Shown here: in pieces, positions 26,046 to 33,649 of the stretch
Layout of the letters: each line of letters opens with the position of its first letter
How positions within the stretch are numbered: position 1 is the first letter of the stretch
Made by a program: the position numbers and the translations under genes
From: JBFWVR01 sp050246635
GTDB taxonomy: Bacteria; Acidobacteriota; Vicinamibacteria; Vicinamibacterales; UBA2999
Assembly: GCA_050246635.1 (NCBI GenBank)
Contig: JBFWVR010000001.1
Coordinates: 124,001-188,000 of the forward strand
Direction of reading: 5' to 3'
Length of the DNA stretch: 64,000 bases
The notes under the pieces: model-generated
Databases searched by the model: none
Seen by the model: the letters and a program-made list of their open reading frames with translations, nothing else
What the model was told of the DNA's origin: nothing

Positions 26046-27626
26046 ATGACCAAAGAGATGATCATCGCCTCGAATGGCCACGAAACCCGGGTGGCCATCC
26101 TGGAGGACGACCAGCTCGCCGAGATCTTCGTCGAGCGCGAGCGCAACCGCGGCGTCGTCGGCAACGTGTACAAGGGCCGGGTGTCCAAGGTCCTGCCCGG
26201 CATGCAGTCGTCGTTCGTCAACCTCGGTCTCGAACGCGACGGCTTCCTCTACGTCTCCGACGTCATCAACACCGTCGAGGAGTTCGAGCGCCTCAGCGGC
26301 GACGACGAGGACGACGATGCGCCGCCGCCGGCCGAGGCGGGCGGCGAGCGGAAGGGCGGGCGGGGCCGCGGGGGACGCGACGACCGCGACAAGGCGCCCG
26401 AGGCGCGTATCGAGGACCTCCTGAAGGAGGGCCAGGACGTCATCGTCCAGATCGCGAAGGAGCCCCTCGGCACCAAGGGCGCGCGCCTGACCTCGCACGT
26501 CACGCTGCCCGGGCGCTTCCTCGTGTTCATGCCGACCGTCGACCACATCGGCGTCTCGCGCAAGATTGCCACGCGCGAAGAGCGCCAGCGGCTCCGCGGC
26601 ATCGTGCGGGAGTTCCGCGAGCAGCACGCCTTCGGCGGCGGCGTCATCATCCGCACGGCGGCCGAGGGGCGCCCGAAGGAAGACATCGTCTCGGATCTGA
26701 ACTACTTCCTGAAGATCTGGACCGAGATGCGCCAGAAGTCGGACTCGCAGCGGGCGCCCGCCATCGTCTACCGCGAGCCGAGCCTCATCAACAAGCTGCT
26801 GCGTGACCTCCTCACCGACGACTTCACCGCGATCCGCATCGACGATCGCCGCGAGTACGAGCGCGTGCTCGACTTCATCGAGCGGATCATGCCGAGCCTC
26901 GCCTCGCGCGTGAAGCTCCATGACAAGGACTACCCGATCTTCGAGGAGTACGGCGTCCAGGCCGAGCTCGACAAGGCGCTCCGCAGCAAGGTCTGGCTCA
27001 AGTCCGGCGGCTCCATCGTCATCAACCAGACCGAGGCGCTGGTTGCCATCGACGTCAACACCGGGCGCTACGTCGGCAAGAAGACCGCCGGCCGCCTCGA
27101 GGACACGATCCTCAAGACCAACCTCGAGGCCGTCAAGGAAATCGTCCGCCAGATCCGCCTGCGCGACCTCGGCGGCATCATCGTGCTCGACTTCATCGAC
27201 ATGGAGGAGAAGAAGAACCGCCAGAAGGTCTTCCAGGCGGTCGAGCAGGAGCTGCGCAAGGACCGCGCGCCCTCGAAGGCCCTCCAGGTCTCGGACTTCG
27301 GCCTCGTCATCATCACGCGCAAGCGCGTGAAGCAGAGCCTCGAGCGGGTGCTCACCGAGCCGTGCCCGTACTGCTCGGGCACCGGGACCATCAAGTCGAG
27401 TTCGACGATCTGCTACGAGATCCTGGCCGAGGTGCGGAAGGTCGGCGTCGACATGGACGGCCCGGGCGTGCTGCTCCGGGTGAATCCCGACATCGCGCGG
27501 GCGCTCAAGGACGAGGAACGGGCGGTGCTCAAGGACCTCAAGCACGCGCTGGGGAAGGACGTGATCGTCAAGCCCGACGTGCACCTGCACCACGAGCAGT
27601 ACGACGTGATGTCGATCGGGGGCTGA
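26046..27626 (+). CDS. rng: Ribonuclease G/E family endoribonuclease
   Basis: The product has 526 residues from the ATG at 26046. An S1 domain (about 35-155) is interrupted by an acidic then Arg/Gly-rich insert (about 83-120). The RNase H-like and catalytic DNase I-like regions follow, with the metal-binding aspartates Asp336 (AIDVNTGR) and Asp382 (IIVLDFID). The zinc-link CPYCSG is at 440-445. The length fits RNase G rather than RNase E; there is no long degradosome scaffold. It processes rRNA and mRNA. Its place at the end of the rod-shape operon matches the classic mre-rng order. Confidence 0.95.
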   Translation: MTKEMIIASNGHETRVAILEDDQLAEIFVERERNRGVVGNVYKGRVSKVLPGMQSSFVNLGLERDGFLYVSDVINTVEEFERLSGDDEDDDAPPPAEAGGERKGGRGRGGRDDRDKAPEARIEDLLKEGQDVIVQIAKEPLGTKGARLTSHVTLPGRFLVFMPTVDHIGVSRKIATREERQRLRGIVREFREQHAFGGGVIIRTAAEGRPKEDIVSDLNYFLKIWTEMRQKSDSQRAPAIVYREPSLINKLLRDLLTDDFTAIRIDDRREYERVLDFIERIMPSLASRVKLHDKDYPIFEEYGVQAELDKALRSKVWLKSGGSIVINQTEALVAIDVNTGRYVGKKTAGRLEDTILKTNLEAVKEIVRQIRLRDLGGIIVLDFIDMEEKKNRQKVFQAVEQELRKDRAPSKALQVSDFGLVIITRKRVKQSLERVLTEPCPYCSGTGTIKSSSTICYEILAEVRKVGVDMDGPGVLLRVNPDIARALKDEERAVLKDLKHALGKDVIVKPDVHLHHEQYDVMSIGG

Positions 27627-27666
27627 GCCCCGCGAGCCGGGCCTGTCCGGCCGGGGCCATGACAAA

Positions 27667-27699
27667 AGGGCCGGGTCCCGCTGTGGCGGGCCCGGCCCT
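27667..27699. terminator. Bidirectional terminator between rng and the secreted-protein gene
   Basis: AGGGCCGGG-T-CCCGC pairs with GCGGGCCCGGCCCT through a TGTG loop, a 14-bp stem with one bulge. On the minus strand it is followed by TTTTGTC, so it best fits the end of the 27724-28152 gene, but it can also stop rng transcripts. Confidence 0.75.
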
Positions 27700-27723
27700 C
27701 GGGATGTACGACGCCGGTGGGCG

Positions 27724-28152
27724 TCAGCTCTGCGGCGGCAGGTGAATCAGGTAGTTGACCCCACTGCGATTGATCCAGATCCGCAGGTAGTCGTCGCCCT
27801 TCAGCATCTCGACGCGGGTGCCGCCGGTCGCGGGGTGCGGGCCGTTGTCGCCGTACAGCTGGCTCATCTCGTCGGAGGGGATGACGCTCACGACTTCGCG
27901 GCCCTTGACTTCACCACCCTGGACGAACTCGACCCAGCGCTCCATCGACTGGCCCGCCACATCGGGCGACGGGGCCTGGCCGGTGAGGCGTACCTGATAG
28001 CGCCCTCGCATCAGGGGCTTGCCGTCCGCCATCACGGTACGGGGAATGGTCACTGTGCCCAGATTCGTCTCGCTGGACGGGACGGTCTGCGCGCCTGCCG
28101 GGGCCACAGCCAGACCCAGCAGCAGGATGCCCACGAGCCACGTGTACTTCAT
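27724..28152 (-). CDS. Small secreted protein of unknown function
   Basis: The product has 142 residues from the ATG at 28152, preceded by AAAGGAGG. A clear Sec signal peptide (MKYTWLVGILLLGLAVAPAG, cleavage after AQT or nearby) leads to a mature domain of about 120 residues. That domain is rich in beta strands (LGTVTIPRTV, GRYQVRLTG, YLRIWINRSGVNYLIHLPP). No Cys and no catalytic motif are seen. It is probably periplasmic. I do not recognise the family. It is a single-gene unit between a terminator and the sigma factor operon. Confidence 0.8.
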   Translation of the reverse strand: MKYTWLVGILLLGLAVAPAGAQTVPSSETNLGTVTIPRTVMADGKPLMRGRYQVRLTGQAPSPDVAGQSMERWVEFVQGGEVKGREVVSVIPSDEMSQLYGDNGPHPATGGTRVEMLKGDDYLRIWINRSGVNYLIHLPPQS

Positions 28153-28233
28153 CCCTTTCCTCCTTTGGCCATTATACAGGCCTTCGAGGGGGCCGGGTGC
28201 AGGCACCATGCCAGCCTCCGCCAGTGGCGGGGG

Positions 28234-29259
28234 CTATTGGCGGGCAATCACGACGGTGCCGCTGAAGGTCCGGATGGCGAGAATCGCGCTCGCGTCACCG
28301 TAGGAGCCGCGAATGCTGCGGTTCCGTCCCCGGCCCTCGTCGCCAGGCCGGACCGTGATGGGGAGGTCGGAGCGGATGCTGCCACTGAAGCTGTTCGCCT
28401 CCAGCTCGAAGCCCGTCTCGTCGGCCAGCCGCAGCCGCACGTCCCCCGAGTGGGACGTGAACTCGTAGCGGCCGCCCTTGGCCAGGGCGCCCGTGAACAG
28501 GACGTTCCCGCTGACCGACTTCGCCTCGAGCCGTTCCACGGTCAGGTTCTCGAGCTCCAGGTTGCCGCTCACCGACCCGGCATCGAGGGCCCGGACCTTG
28601 AGGCCGGTCGCACGCAGGTTGCCACTGACGGTCCCGAGTTCCAGGCTCGTCTGGGCCCCGATGTCGCGCGCGGTGACGTCGCCCGACACCGACTTCGCGA
28701 TGGCCAGGTTGGGCGTGCCGCTCAGGTCGACGTCGCCGCTGACCGTCTCCGCCCGGACCTCGCCGCGGACGTCCGTCACCTGCAGGTCCCCGGAGACCGT
28801 CTTGACGGCCACCGCCACCCCGGTCGGCACCGTAATCGTGTAGTCCACGCTCGCCGAGATGTTGCCGCGCGTCCGGGGGTACTGCGTCCGGACCTCGACG
28901 CGGTCGCCGACCTGGGAGATGTCGACGCGGAGGGACTCGAGCAGGTCGGCGTTGTCGCGGTCGCGGCCTCGCACGCGCTTGACGGCCTCGATGCGGATGA
29001 CGTCGCCGCTGCCGCCGGTGACGCGCACGTCGCCGGAGAGGTTCTGGAGATCGAGCGCGCCGTCGCGGCCCACGCGGATGTCCCGCGTGATGCGGTCGGT
29101 GCCGGCGGGGCCTTGCCGTCCCTCGACGTACCGCGCATACCAGGTGGCGTCGGACGGGGGCGGCGTGGCGCTCGTCCGCTGTCCGGCCGCCGCGGCGGCG
29201 GGCACGGACGCCGCGAGCAGCACGGCGGCGAGGAGTCGTGAGGCGGCTGGAGTGGTCAT
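28234..29259 (-). CDS. DUF4097-type beta-helix surface protein
   Basis: The product has 341 residues from the ATG at 29259. A signal peptide (about 1-25, ending AAAAAGQ) is followed by a repeated beta-solenoid with many short SGDV/SGNL steps about 20-25 residues apart (about 70-300). This is the DUF4097 'putative adhesin' fold. It is probably periplasmic or surface-exposed. The ATG overlaps the anti-sigma stop codon (ATGA), so it is the third gene of the sigma/anti-sigma operon. In this neighbourhood it may report on, or respond to, envelope state; that is inference. Confidence 0.85.
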   Translation of the reverse strand: MTTPAASRLLAAVLLAASVPAAAAAGQRTSATPPPSDATWYARYVEGRQGPAGTDRITRDIRVGRDGALDLQNLSGDVRVTGGSGDVIRIEAVKRVRGRDRDNADLLESLRVDISQVGDRVEVRTQYPRTRGNISASVDYTITVPTGVAVAVKTVSGDLQVTDVRGEVRAETVSGDVDLSGTPNLAIAKSVSGDVTARDIGAQTSLELGTVSGNLRATGLKVRALDAGSVSGNLELENLTVERLEAKSVSGNVLFTGALAKGGRYEFTSHSGDVRLRLADETGFELEANSFSGSIRSDLPITVRPGDEGRGRNRSIRGSYGDASAILAIRTFSGTVVIARQ

Positions 29260-29984
29260 GGTCTGTTCAGGCCCTGGATGAGGCGACCGGCTTCCGCCTG
29301 GTTGCCCTGGCGCATTTCGTTGATGAGCTCGACCGTCTGCTGCAGGAGCGACACCTTGGACCGCATGGCCTCGAACAGGCTCTCCTGCGCGTACTGGCTG
29401 GTCGGTTCGGTCCGCAGGGCGGCGCGGCTCTCGCCGATCGCCTGGTCGATCACCTGCAGGTTCTTCTGCAGGACCGCCGCGACTTGCGGGTCGAGCGCCT
29501 CGCTGTCGCTGGCCGCTATCTGCTCGAGGCCATCGATGGCCTTCTGGTAGTGCGCCTCCGCCGTCTCCAGGTCGGCCTGGACCGAGGCGACCAGCGCCGC
29601 GCTGTCGGTGCCGGTGTCGGCCGGCGGGGCGGCCGGTGGGGCGTCGCCCAGGAGGGAGCCGAGGCCGACCGCCGTGGCCAGGACCAGCACGGCCGCCGCC
29701 GCCGCCCAGACACCCCAGCGGGTCGTCGCCGGGCGCCAGGGCAGGCGCCGGCCAACGGGCCGGGGCTCGTCGGCGAGCCGGAGCGCCAGTCGTGGCCAGG
29801 CGTCGGCGGGCGCCTCGTGGCGTTCCAGCGTGAACGCCGCCGCCCGGATCGTGCGCAAGTCCGTCACCAGCGCCCGGCACGCCGGACACCGCTCGACGTG
29901 CCGCTCGACCTCGCGTTGCCGCGCGGGATCGAGCTCGTCCTCGACGAGCGCCCCGATGTCGGCTGCGAATGCGTCACACGCCAT
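29256..29984 (-). CDS. Zinc-finger anti-sigma factor (transmembrane)
   Basis: The product has 242 residues. The N-terminal zf-HC2 anti-sigma domain carries H-x3-C-x2-C (His29, Cys33, Cys36). One membrane helix (about 90-112) follows, then a periplasmic region dominated by a long predicted coiled coil (about 130-235). The cytoplasmic zinc domain should bind the sigma factor encoded upstream (11-bp overlap), and the periplasmic coiled coil may sense the signal. It overlaps the DUF4097 gene by 4 nt. Confidence 0.88.
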   Translation of the reverse strand: MACDAFAADIGALVEDELDPARQREVERHVERCPACRALVTDLRTIRAAAFTLERHEAPADAWPRLALRLADEPRPVGRRLPWRPATTRWGVWAAAAAVLVLATAVGLGSLLGDAPPAAPPADTGTDSAALVASVQADLETAEAHYQKAIDGLEQIAASDSEALDPQVAAVLQKNLQVIDQAIGESRAALRTEPTSQYAQESLFEAMRSKVSLLQQTVELINEMRQGNQAEAGRLIQGLNRP

Positions 29985-30561
29985 GACCAGTCGTTCCCAG
30001 CGTCAGATACGCGCGGATGCGGAGCCGCGCCTTGTGCACCTGCGATTTCGAGGTGCCTTCCGAGATGCCCAGGATGTCCGCGACCTCCTGGTGGCCGAAG
30101 CCCTCCACGTCGTGCAGCAGGAAGGCCGCACGGCACGCCGGCGGCAGCGCCGCGACGGCGCGCTCGAGGTCGATCCGCCCGACCGTGCCCAGGACCGGCG
30201 TGTGCGGAGCCGACACCGGCATGGCGTCCTCGGCGTCCAGCGAGTCGGTCTGCTGGCTCATCCGCGACTGGCGGCTGCGCAGCACGTCCAGGCAGTGGTT
30301 CATGCCGAGCCGGTACAGCCATGTGCCGAGCGAGGACTCGCCGCGGAAGCTCCCGAGTTTCCGGTACGCCAGCAGGAAAATCTCCTGCAGCAGGTCGTCG
30401 GCATCCTGCGCCGCCCCCGCCATGCGGTAGGCCAGATTGTAGAGGCGCGTCGCGTGCTGCGTATACAGCTCCTCGAATGCCGCGCCGTCGCCCCGGCGGA
30501 TGCGCTCCACCAGCGCGCGTTCCGTGACTCTCACATCGTCTACTGGGTTAGACGAGAGCAT
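29974..30561 (-). CDS. ECF-type RNA polymerase sigma factor
   Basis: The product has 195 residues. Region 2 covers about 20-95 (LYNLAYRM, ADDLLQEIFLLAYRKL, GTWLYRLGMNHCLD) and region 4 covers about 130-185 (ALPPACRAAFLLHDVEGFGHQEVADILGI and EGTSKSQVHKARLR). A 35-residue acidic linker joins them. This is a Group 4/ECF sigma controlled by the anti-sigma factor directly downstream. No convincing ECF promoter pair was found upstream, so autoregulation is not shown. The upstream gap carries degenerate ACAGATG repeats. Confidence 0.92.
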   Translation of the reverse strand: MLSSNPVDDVRVTERALVERIRRGDGAAFEELYTQHATRLYNLAYRMAGAAQDADDLLQEIFLLAYRKLGSFRGESSLGTWLYRLGMNHCLDVLRSRQSRMSQQTDSLDAEDAMPVSAPHTPVLGTVGRIDLERAVAALPPACRAAFLLHDVEGFGHQEVADILGISEGTSKSQVHKARLRIRAYLTLGTTGHGV

Positions 30562-30641
30562 GGCAGCAGGGGTTGATGGCCGGCTCGGGCGTGGTTCCCG
30601 GGTTCACACCCCTCTAGACGGCAAACACGGGGCGCTGGTTC

Positions 30642-30740
30642 GCCACGGATGGCGGCGGCCACAGATGGCGCAGACGGCACAGATGAAAGAGAACGAGGGG
30701 ACACAGATGCACAGATGTCGGGGGATGCACAGATGCACTG
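30642..30740. repeat. Degenerate CACAGATGG repeats
   Basis: Several copies of CACAGATGG-like units, spaced mostly 9 bp apart at 30660-30686 and irregularly to 30740, lie upstream of the sigma factor gene. They are the reverse complement of the 18007-18046 unit. Confidence 0.5.
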
Positions 30741-30774
30741 ACCCAGACGCACCATGAGGCCGCGCAGCCGCGCG

Positions 30775-31158
30775 CTATGGTTTCGTGCGCTTCGTGTTCT
30801 TCGCGCGCTTCGTGGCTGGACGTTCGGAGTCCGGGGGCCGCGATTGCCCGTCTCCGGGCCAGGCCACCTGCTGGAATCCGCGGATCCGGCCGCCGGAGAC
30901 CGGGATCCCCTCAGCGACCAGCAGGCTTCGTTTGAGCCCTGGCGCGCCACCGAACCCGCCGAGCCGGCCGCCGGCTGCGACCACGCGGTGGTACGGCACG
31001 CCCGGCACGCCGCCCTGCTGCATGATGTTGCCGACGGCCCGTGCCGCCCGGGGGCGTCCCGCGAGCGCCGCAACCTGCCCGTACGTGATCACCCGTCCCG
31101 GCGGCACCCGGCGGACCACCTGCAGGACGCGGCGCGCGAATGCCGTGTCAGCGGCCAA
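30775..31158 (-). CDS. Alkyltransferase-like protein (MGMT family) with Tyr in place of the acceptor Cys
   Basis: The product has 127 residues from a TTG at 31158 that lies inside the end of the upstream gene (11-nt overlap); no better start is visible. The C-terminal MGMT/Ogt winged-helix domain is clear (RVPPGRVITYGQVAALAG, ARAVGNIMQQ). The active-site motif PCHRV is replaced by PYHRVV, so the protein cannot take up an alkyl group. Alkyltransferase-like proteins usually carry Trp or Ala here, bind O6-alkylguanine lesions and pass them to nucleotide excision repair; Tyr is a less usual variant. The last about 15 residues (RPATKRAKNTKRTKP) are encoded by a 9-bp repeat and look like an accidental basic tail. 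Confidence 0.8.
   Translation of the reverse strand: MAADTAFARRVLQVVRRVPPGRVITYGQVAALAGRPRAARAVGNIMQQGGVPGVPYHRVVAAGGRLGGFGGAPGLKRSLLVAEGIPVSGGRIRGFQQVAWPGDGQSRPPDSERPATKRAKNTKRTKP
30781..30816. repeat. 9-bp repeat CTTCGTGTT-like, inside the 3' end of the alkyltransferase-like gene
   Basis: Four 9-bp units (TTTCGTGCG, CTTCGTGTT, CTTCGCGCG, CTTCGTGGC) lie at 30781-30816 and encode the basic C-terminal tail of the minus-strand gene. They resemble the array at 52081-52143. Confidence 0.6.
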
Positions 31159-31813
31159 GCGTGATCTTCACGCGCAGGCTGGTGCCGCCCAGGTCGTTCT
31201 CGTCGAACGCCGCGGAGACGCCTGCGTCCCCCAGGGCATCGGGCACGCGCGACCACGCGACCTCGCCGCCGACACCCAGCCACGGCAGCGCGCGGAACTC
31301 CGCGCCACCCACGAGGTGGAACCCGCTGTGCCGGCTGTCCGCTTCCTCCTCTGCGTCGGCGAACTCGGAGCTCTCCTGGTAACGCGCGGAGGTCCACCCG
31401 CCCCCGACATACGGCACCAGCTTCGGCGTGCGCAGCCGGAAGCGCCAACCGGCGGTGACCTCGATCGGGGTCACCGTCACCGAGACCGGGATGCCGAGGT
31501 GGAAGACGTCGCCGTCGGGCCCGACGAAGACGCGTTCGCCGTCGGCCGAGTAACGCCAGGCCGTGACCTCGAAGTACACGCCGAGCGGCAGGATCACCTG
31601 GCCACCGCCCCCGACGATGGGGCCGCTGGCGGACCCGAGCACGGCGTCGAAGCTGTCGCTCGACGTGAAGCGCATCGAGCCGGCGAACGCGACGCCGCGC
31701 ACCTGCACGCCCTCGTCCTGCGCGAAGGCTGGCGCCGACGTCGCAAGCAGCGCCACCACGAGTGCGACGCTCAGCGCCCTCGCCCGGCTCACCGTGCGAC
31801 CGACGGCGCTCAT
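31148..31813 (-). CDS. Outer-membrane beta-barrel protein
   Basis: The product has 221 residues with a signal peptide (about 1-31, ending APAFAQ). The mature part has alternating hydrophobic strands, the last ending in LRVKITLGR, consistent with an 8-stranded OmpA/OMP_b-brl-type barrel. It has an acidic loop near residue 155. No periplasmic domain is visible. The ATG overlaps the subtilase stop (ATGA). The function is not known; a structural or binding barrel is likely. Confidence 0.82.
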   Translation of the reverse strand: MSAVGRTVSRARALSVALVVALLATSAPAFAQDEGVQVRGVAFAGSMRFTSSDSFDAVLGSASGPIVGGGGQVILPLGVYFEVTAWRYSADGERVFVGPDGDVFHLGIPVSVTVTPIEVTAGWRFRLRTPKLVPYVGGGWTSARYQESSEFADAEEEADSRHSGFHLVGGAEFRALPWLGVGGEVAWSRVPDALGDAGVSAAFDENDLGGTSLRVKITLGR

Positions 31814-33384
31814 CGGGCCAACCCCAGCCCGCGCAGGGTGTCACGTGGCGCGATGAGGCCGTAGCCGTAGGCGTTGTCCTTGCCGGCCGTGCCCTTGTCG
31901 GTGGCAAACTGCGTCATCGCAGCTTCGATCGCGGCGGGGCTCGTGATGCCCTGCTGCTTCAGCAGCGCGGCGAAACCGGAGACGTGTGGGGTGGCCATCG
32001 ACGTCCCCTGGAAGTAGTAATAGCCGAAGGCATCGGCGCGCGGCGGGCCGAAATGCGTGGGACCGTCGACGTAGGTTTCGAGCAGGTCGAAATCCAGGGT
32101 CTGCTGCAGGATGCCGTTCTCCCCGCGCGTCCGGATGTCGCCCCCCGGCGCCGCGATCTCCACATAGCTGCCGGTGGTCGAGTAGTACGCGAGCGCCAGG
32201 TTGCGGTTCACGGCACCCACCGCCATCATGCCGGCGATGCGAGGGGCCGCCTCGGCCACCCGGTTCGCCCGGTTGCCGGTGAGCTGGTCGTTGCCGGAGG
32301 CAATGGCCACGAACACGCCGCGGCCGACGGCGTACTCGATGGCCGACTCGATCGCCGTCGCCGGGCCACCGAGCTCGCGGCCCAGGCTCATGTTGATGAT
32401 GTCGGCGCCGTTGTCCGCCGCGTACCGGATGCCACGCGCCAGCACGTCGTCGGTGGCCTGGTAGGGGCTGCCGAAAATGAAGTCCCAGACACCATCGAGC
32501 ACCTTCACCGGCATGATGCGCACGTTGAAGGCCATCCCGGCGACGCCAATCGTGTTGTTCGTGGCCTGCCCGATCGTCCCGGTCACGTGTGTGCCGTGGC
32601 CGTCGAGATCGAAGGGCGGGAGGTCGTCGTCCCAGATGAAGTCGTGCGGGCTGACGAACCGGGAAGCGTCCCCGAGATCGGGCGCGGCCGCGAAGGGCAC
32701 GTCCACCTCGCCGAGCGCCGGGAACACCTCGCCCTCCTCCTCCAGCTGGAACGGGAATGCCGACTCGTAGCGGATCATGTCCGAGGTGTAGGCGACCCCG
32801 GTGTCGAGGACCGCGACGACGATGTCGGACGTCGCCCCCGGCTGGATGTCCCAGGCCCGCTCCATGCCCAGGTCGGTCAGGTTCCACTGCCGATCGAAGT
32901 ACTGGTCGTTCGGCCGGAGCATCTTGTGGTTGAGGTATCGCGGCTGGGCGTACTCGACATCGTCGCGCGCCCGGAGTGCCTCCGCCGCCGCTTCAGGATC
33001 TTCGCCGGCGGCGAGGCGGACGATGTCGAAGTCGGCATAGGGCAGGCGGGTGCGCCCCGTCGCGCGGGCGGCGTCCATCGCCGACAGCACCGCCGTGCCG
33101 TCCGCGGTGTCGCGGAACTTCACGATGACCGAGTCGCCCAGGTAGAGGCGGGGCTGCGCGGCGGCCCCGTCCAGGCGTGCCGCGTACGGACGTGGTCCAC
33201 CCGGATCGCGTGGCGGGTCCTGGGCGCGCAATCCGGCATCCATCGCCGGCAGCGTGCGTTCCTGAATCCGCACGCGCCCGCTGCCGGGCGCCTGGCCCTG
33301 GCCGGTGGTCACCCACAAGGCCGCGAGGCAGACGGCCGTGAGACCGGCACGCACCAGCGGCCGGCGCCGAGGTCGAAGGGTCAT
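31810..33384 (-). CDS. Secreted S8 subtilisin-like serine protease
   Basis: The product has 524 residues. A basic N-terminus with a signal sequence (about 1-31) precedes a propeptide region (about 80-150). The S8 catalytic domain (about 185-510) has Asp194 (VLDTGVAY), His263 (GHGTHVTG), oxyanion Asn365 (SGND) and Ser462 (GTSMATPH). All four are intact, so an active extracellular protease is expected. It is followed by an outer-membrane protein gene with a 4-nt overlap. A TAGAAT -10 lies about 55 nt upstream (33439-33444). Confidence 0.94.
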   Translation of the reverse strand: MTLRPRRRPLVRAGLTAVCLAALWVTTGQGQAPGSGRVRIQERTLPAMDAGLRAQDPPRDPGGPRPYAARLDGAAAQPRLYLGDSVIVKFRDTADGTAVLSAMDAARATGRTRLPYADFDIVRLAAGEDPEAAAEALRARDDVEYAQPRYLNHKMLRPNDQYFDRQWNLTDLGMERAWDIQPGATSDIVVAVLDTGVAYTSDMIRYESAFPFQLEEEGEVFPALGEVDVPFAAAPDLGDASRFVSPHDFIWDDDLPPFDLDGHGTHVTGTIGQATNNTIGVAGMAFNVRIMPVKVLDGVWDFIFGSPYQATDDVLARGIRYAADNGADIINMSLGRELGGPATAIESAIEYAVGRGVFVAIASGNDQLTGNRANRVAEAAPRIAGMMAVGAVNRNLALAYYSTTGSYVEIAAPGGDIRTRGENGILQQTLDFDLLETYVDGPTHFGPPRADAFGYYYFQGTSMATPHVSGFAALLKQQGITSPAAIEAAMTQFATDKGTAGKDNAYGYGLIAPRDTLRGLGLAR

Positions 33385-33438
33385 AGCGAGTCCTGTTCCG
33401 GGGAGAGCACCGGGCCCTGCGGCAGGCGTGGCAGGAAC

Positions 33439-33444
33439 ATTCTA
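33439..33444 (-). promoter_or_regulatory. -10 candidate TAGAAT of the subtilase operon
   Basis: On the minus strand TAGAAT (33439-33444) predicts a start near 33432. The -35 region would fall at 33462-33467, exactly where the 13-bp repeat array begins. Confidence 0.35.
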
Positions 33445-33465
33445 CTCCTGCCCACCCCGCCGCCC

Positions 33466-33647
33466 GTGCGGCACCCCCGTTCAGCACCCCCGTTCAGCAC
33501 CCCCGTTCAGCACCCCCGTTCAGCACCCCCGTTCAGCACCTTCGTGCGGCACCTCCGTGCAGCACCCCCGTGCAGCACCTTCGTGCAGCACCTCCGTGCA
33601 GCACCCCCGTGTAGCACCTTCGTGCGTCACCTCCGTGCAGCACTCTC
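33466..33647. repeat. 13-bp tandem repeat array, 14 units, with 39-bp higher-order period
   Basis: Fourteen units in exact 13-bp register, with consensus GTGCAGCACCYYC, run from 33466 to 33647. From 33557 the units cycle as ...CCCCC, ...CTTC, ...CTCC, giving a 39-bp super-repeat. There are no spacers. The array ends directly at the stop codon of the phosphodiesterase gene. Confidence 0.9.
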
Positions 33648-33649
33648 GT

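Noticed and set aside
33466..33647. CRISPR array
   Set aside because: Units are 13 bp and contiguous with no unique spacers, and no cas gene is present.
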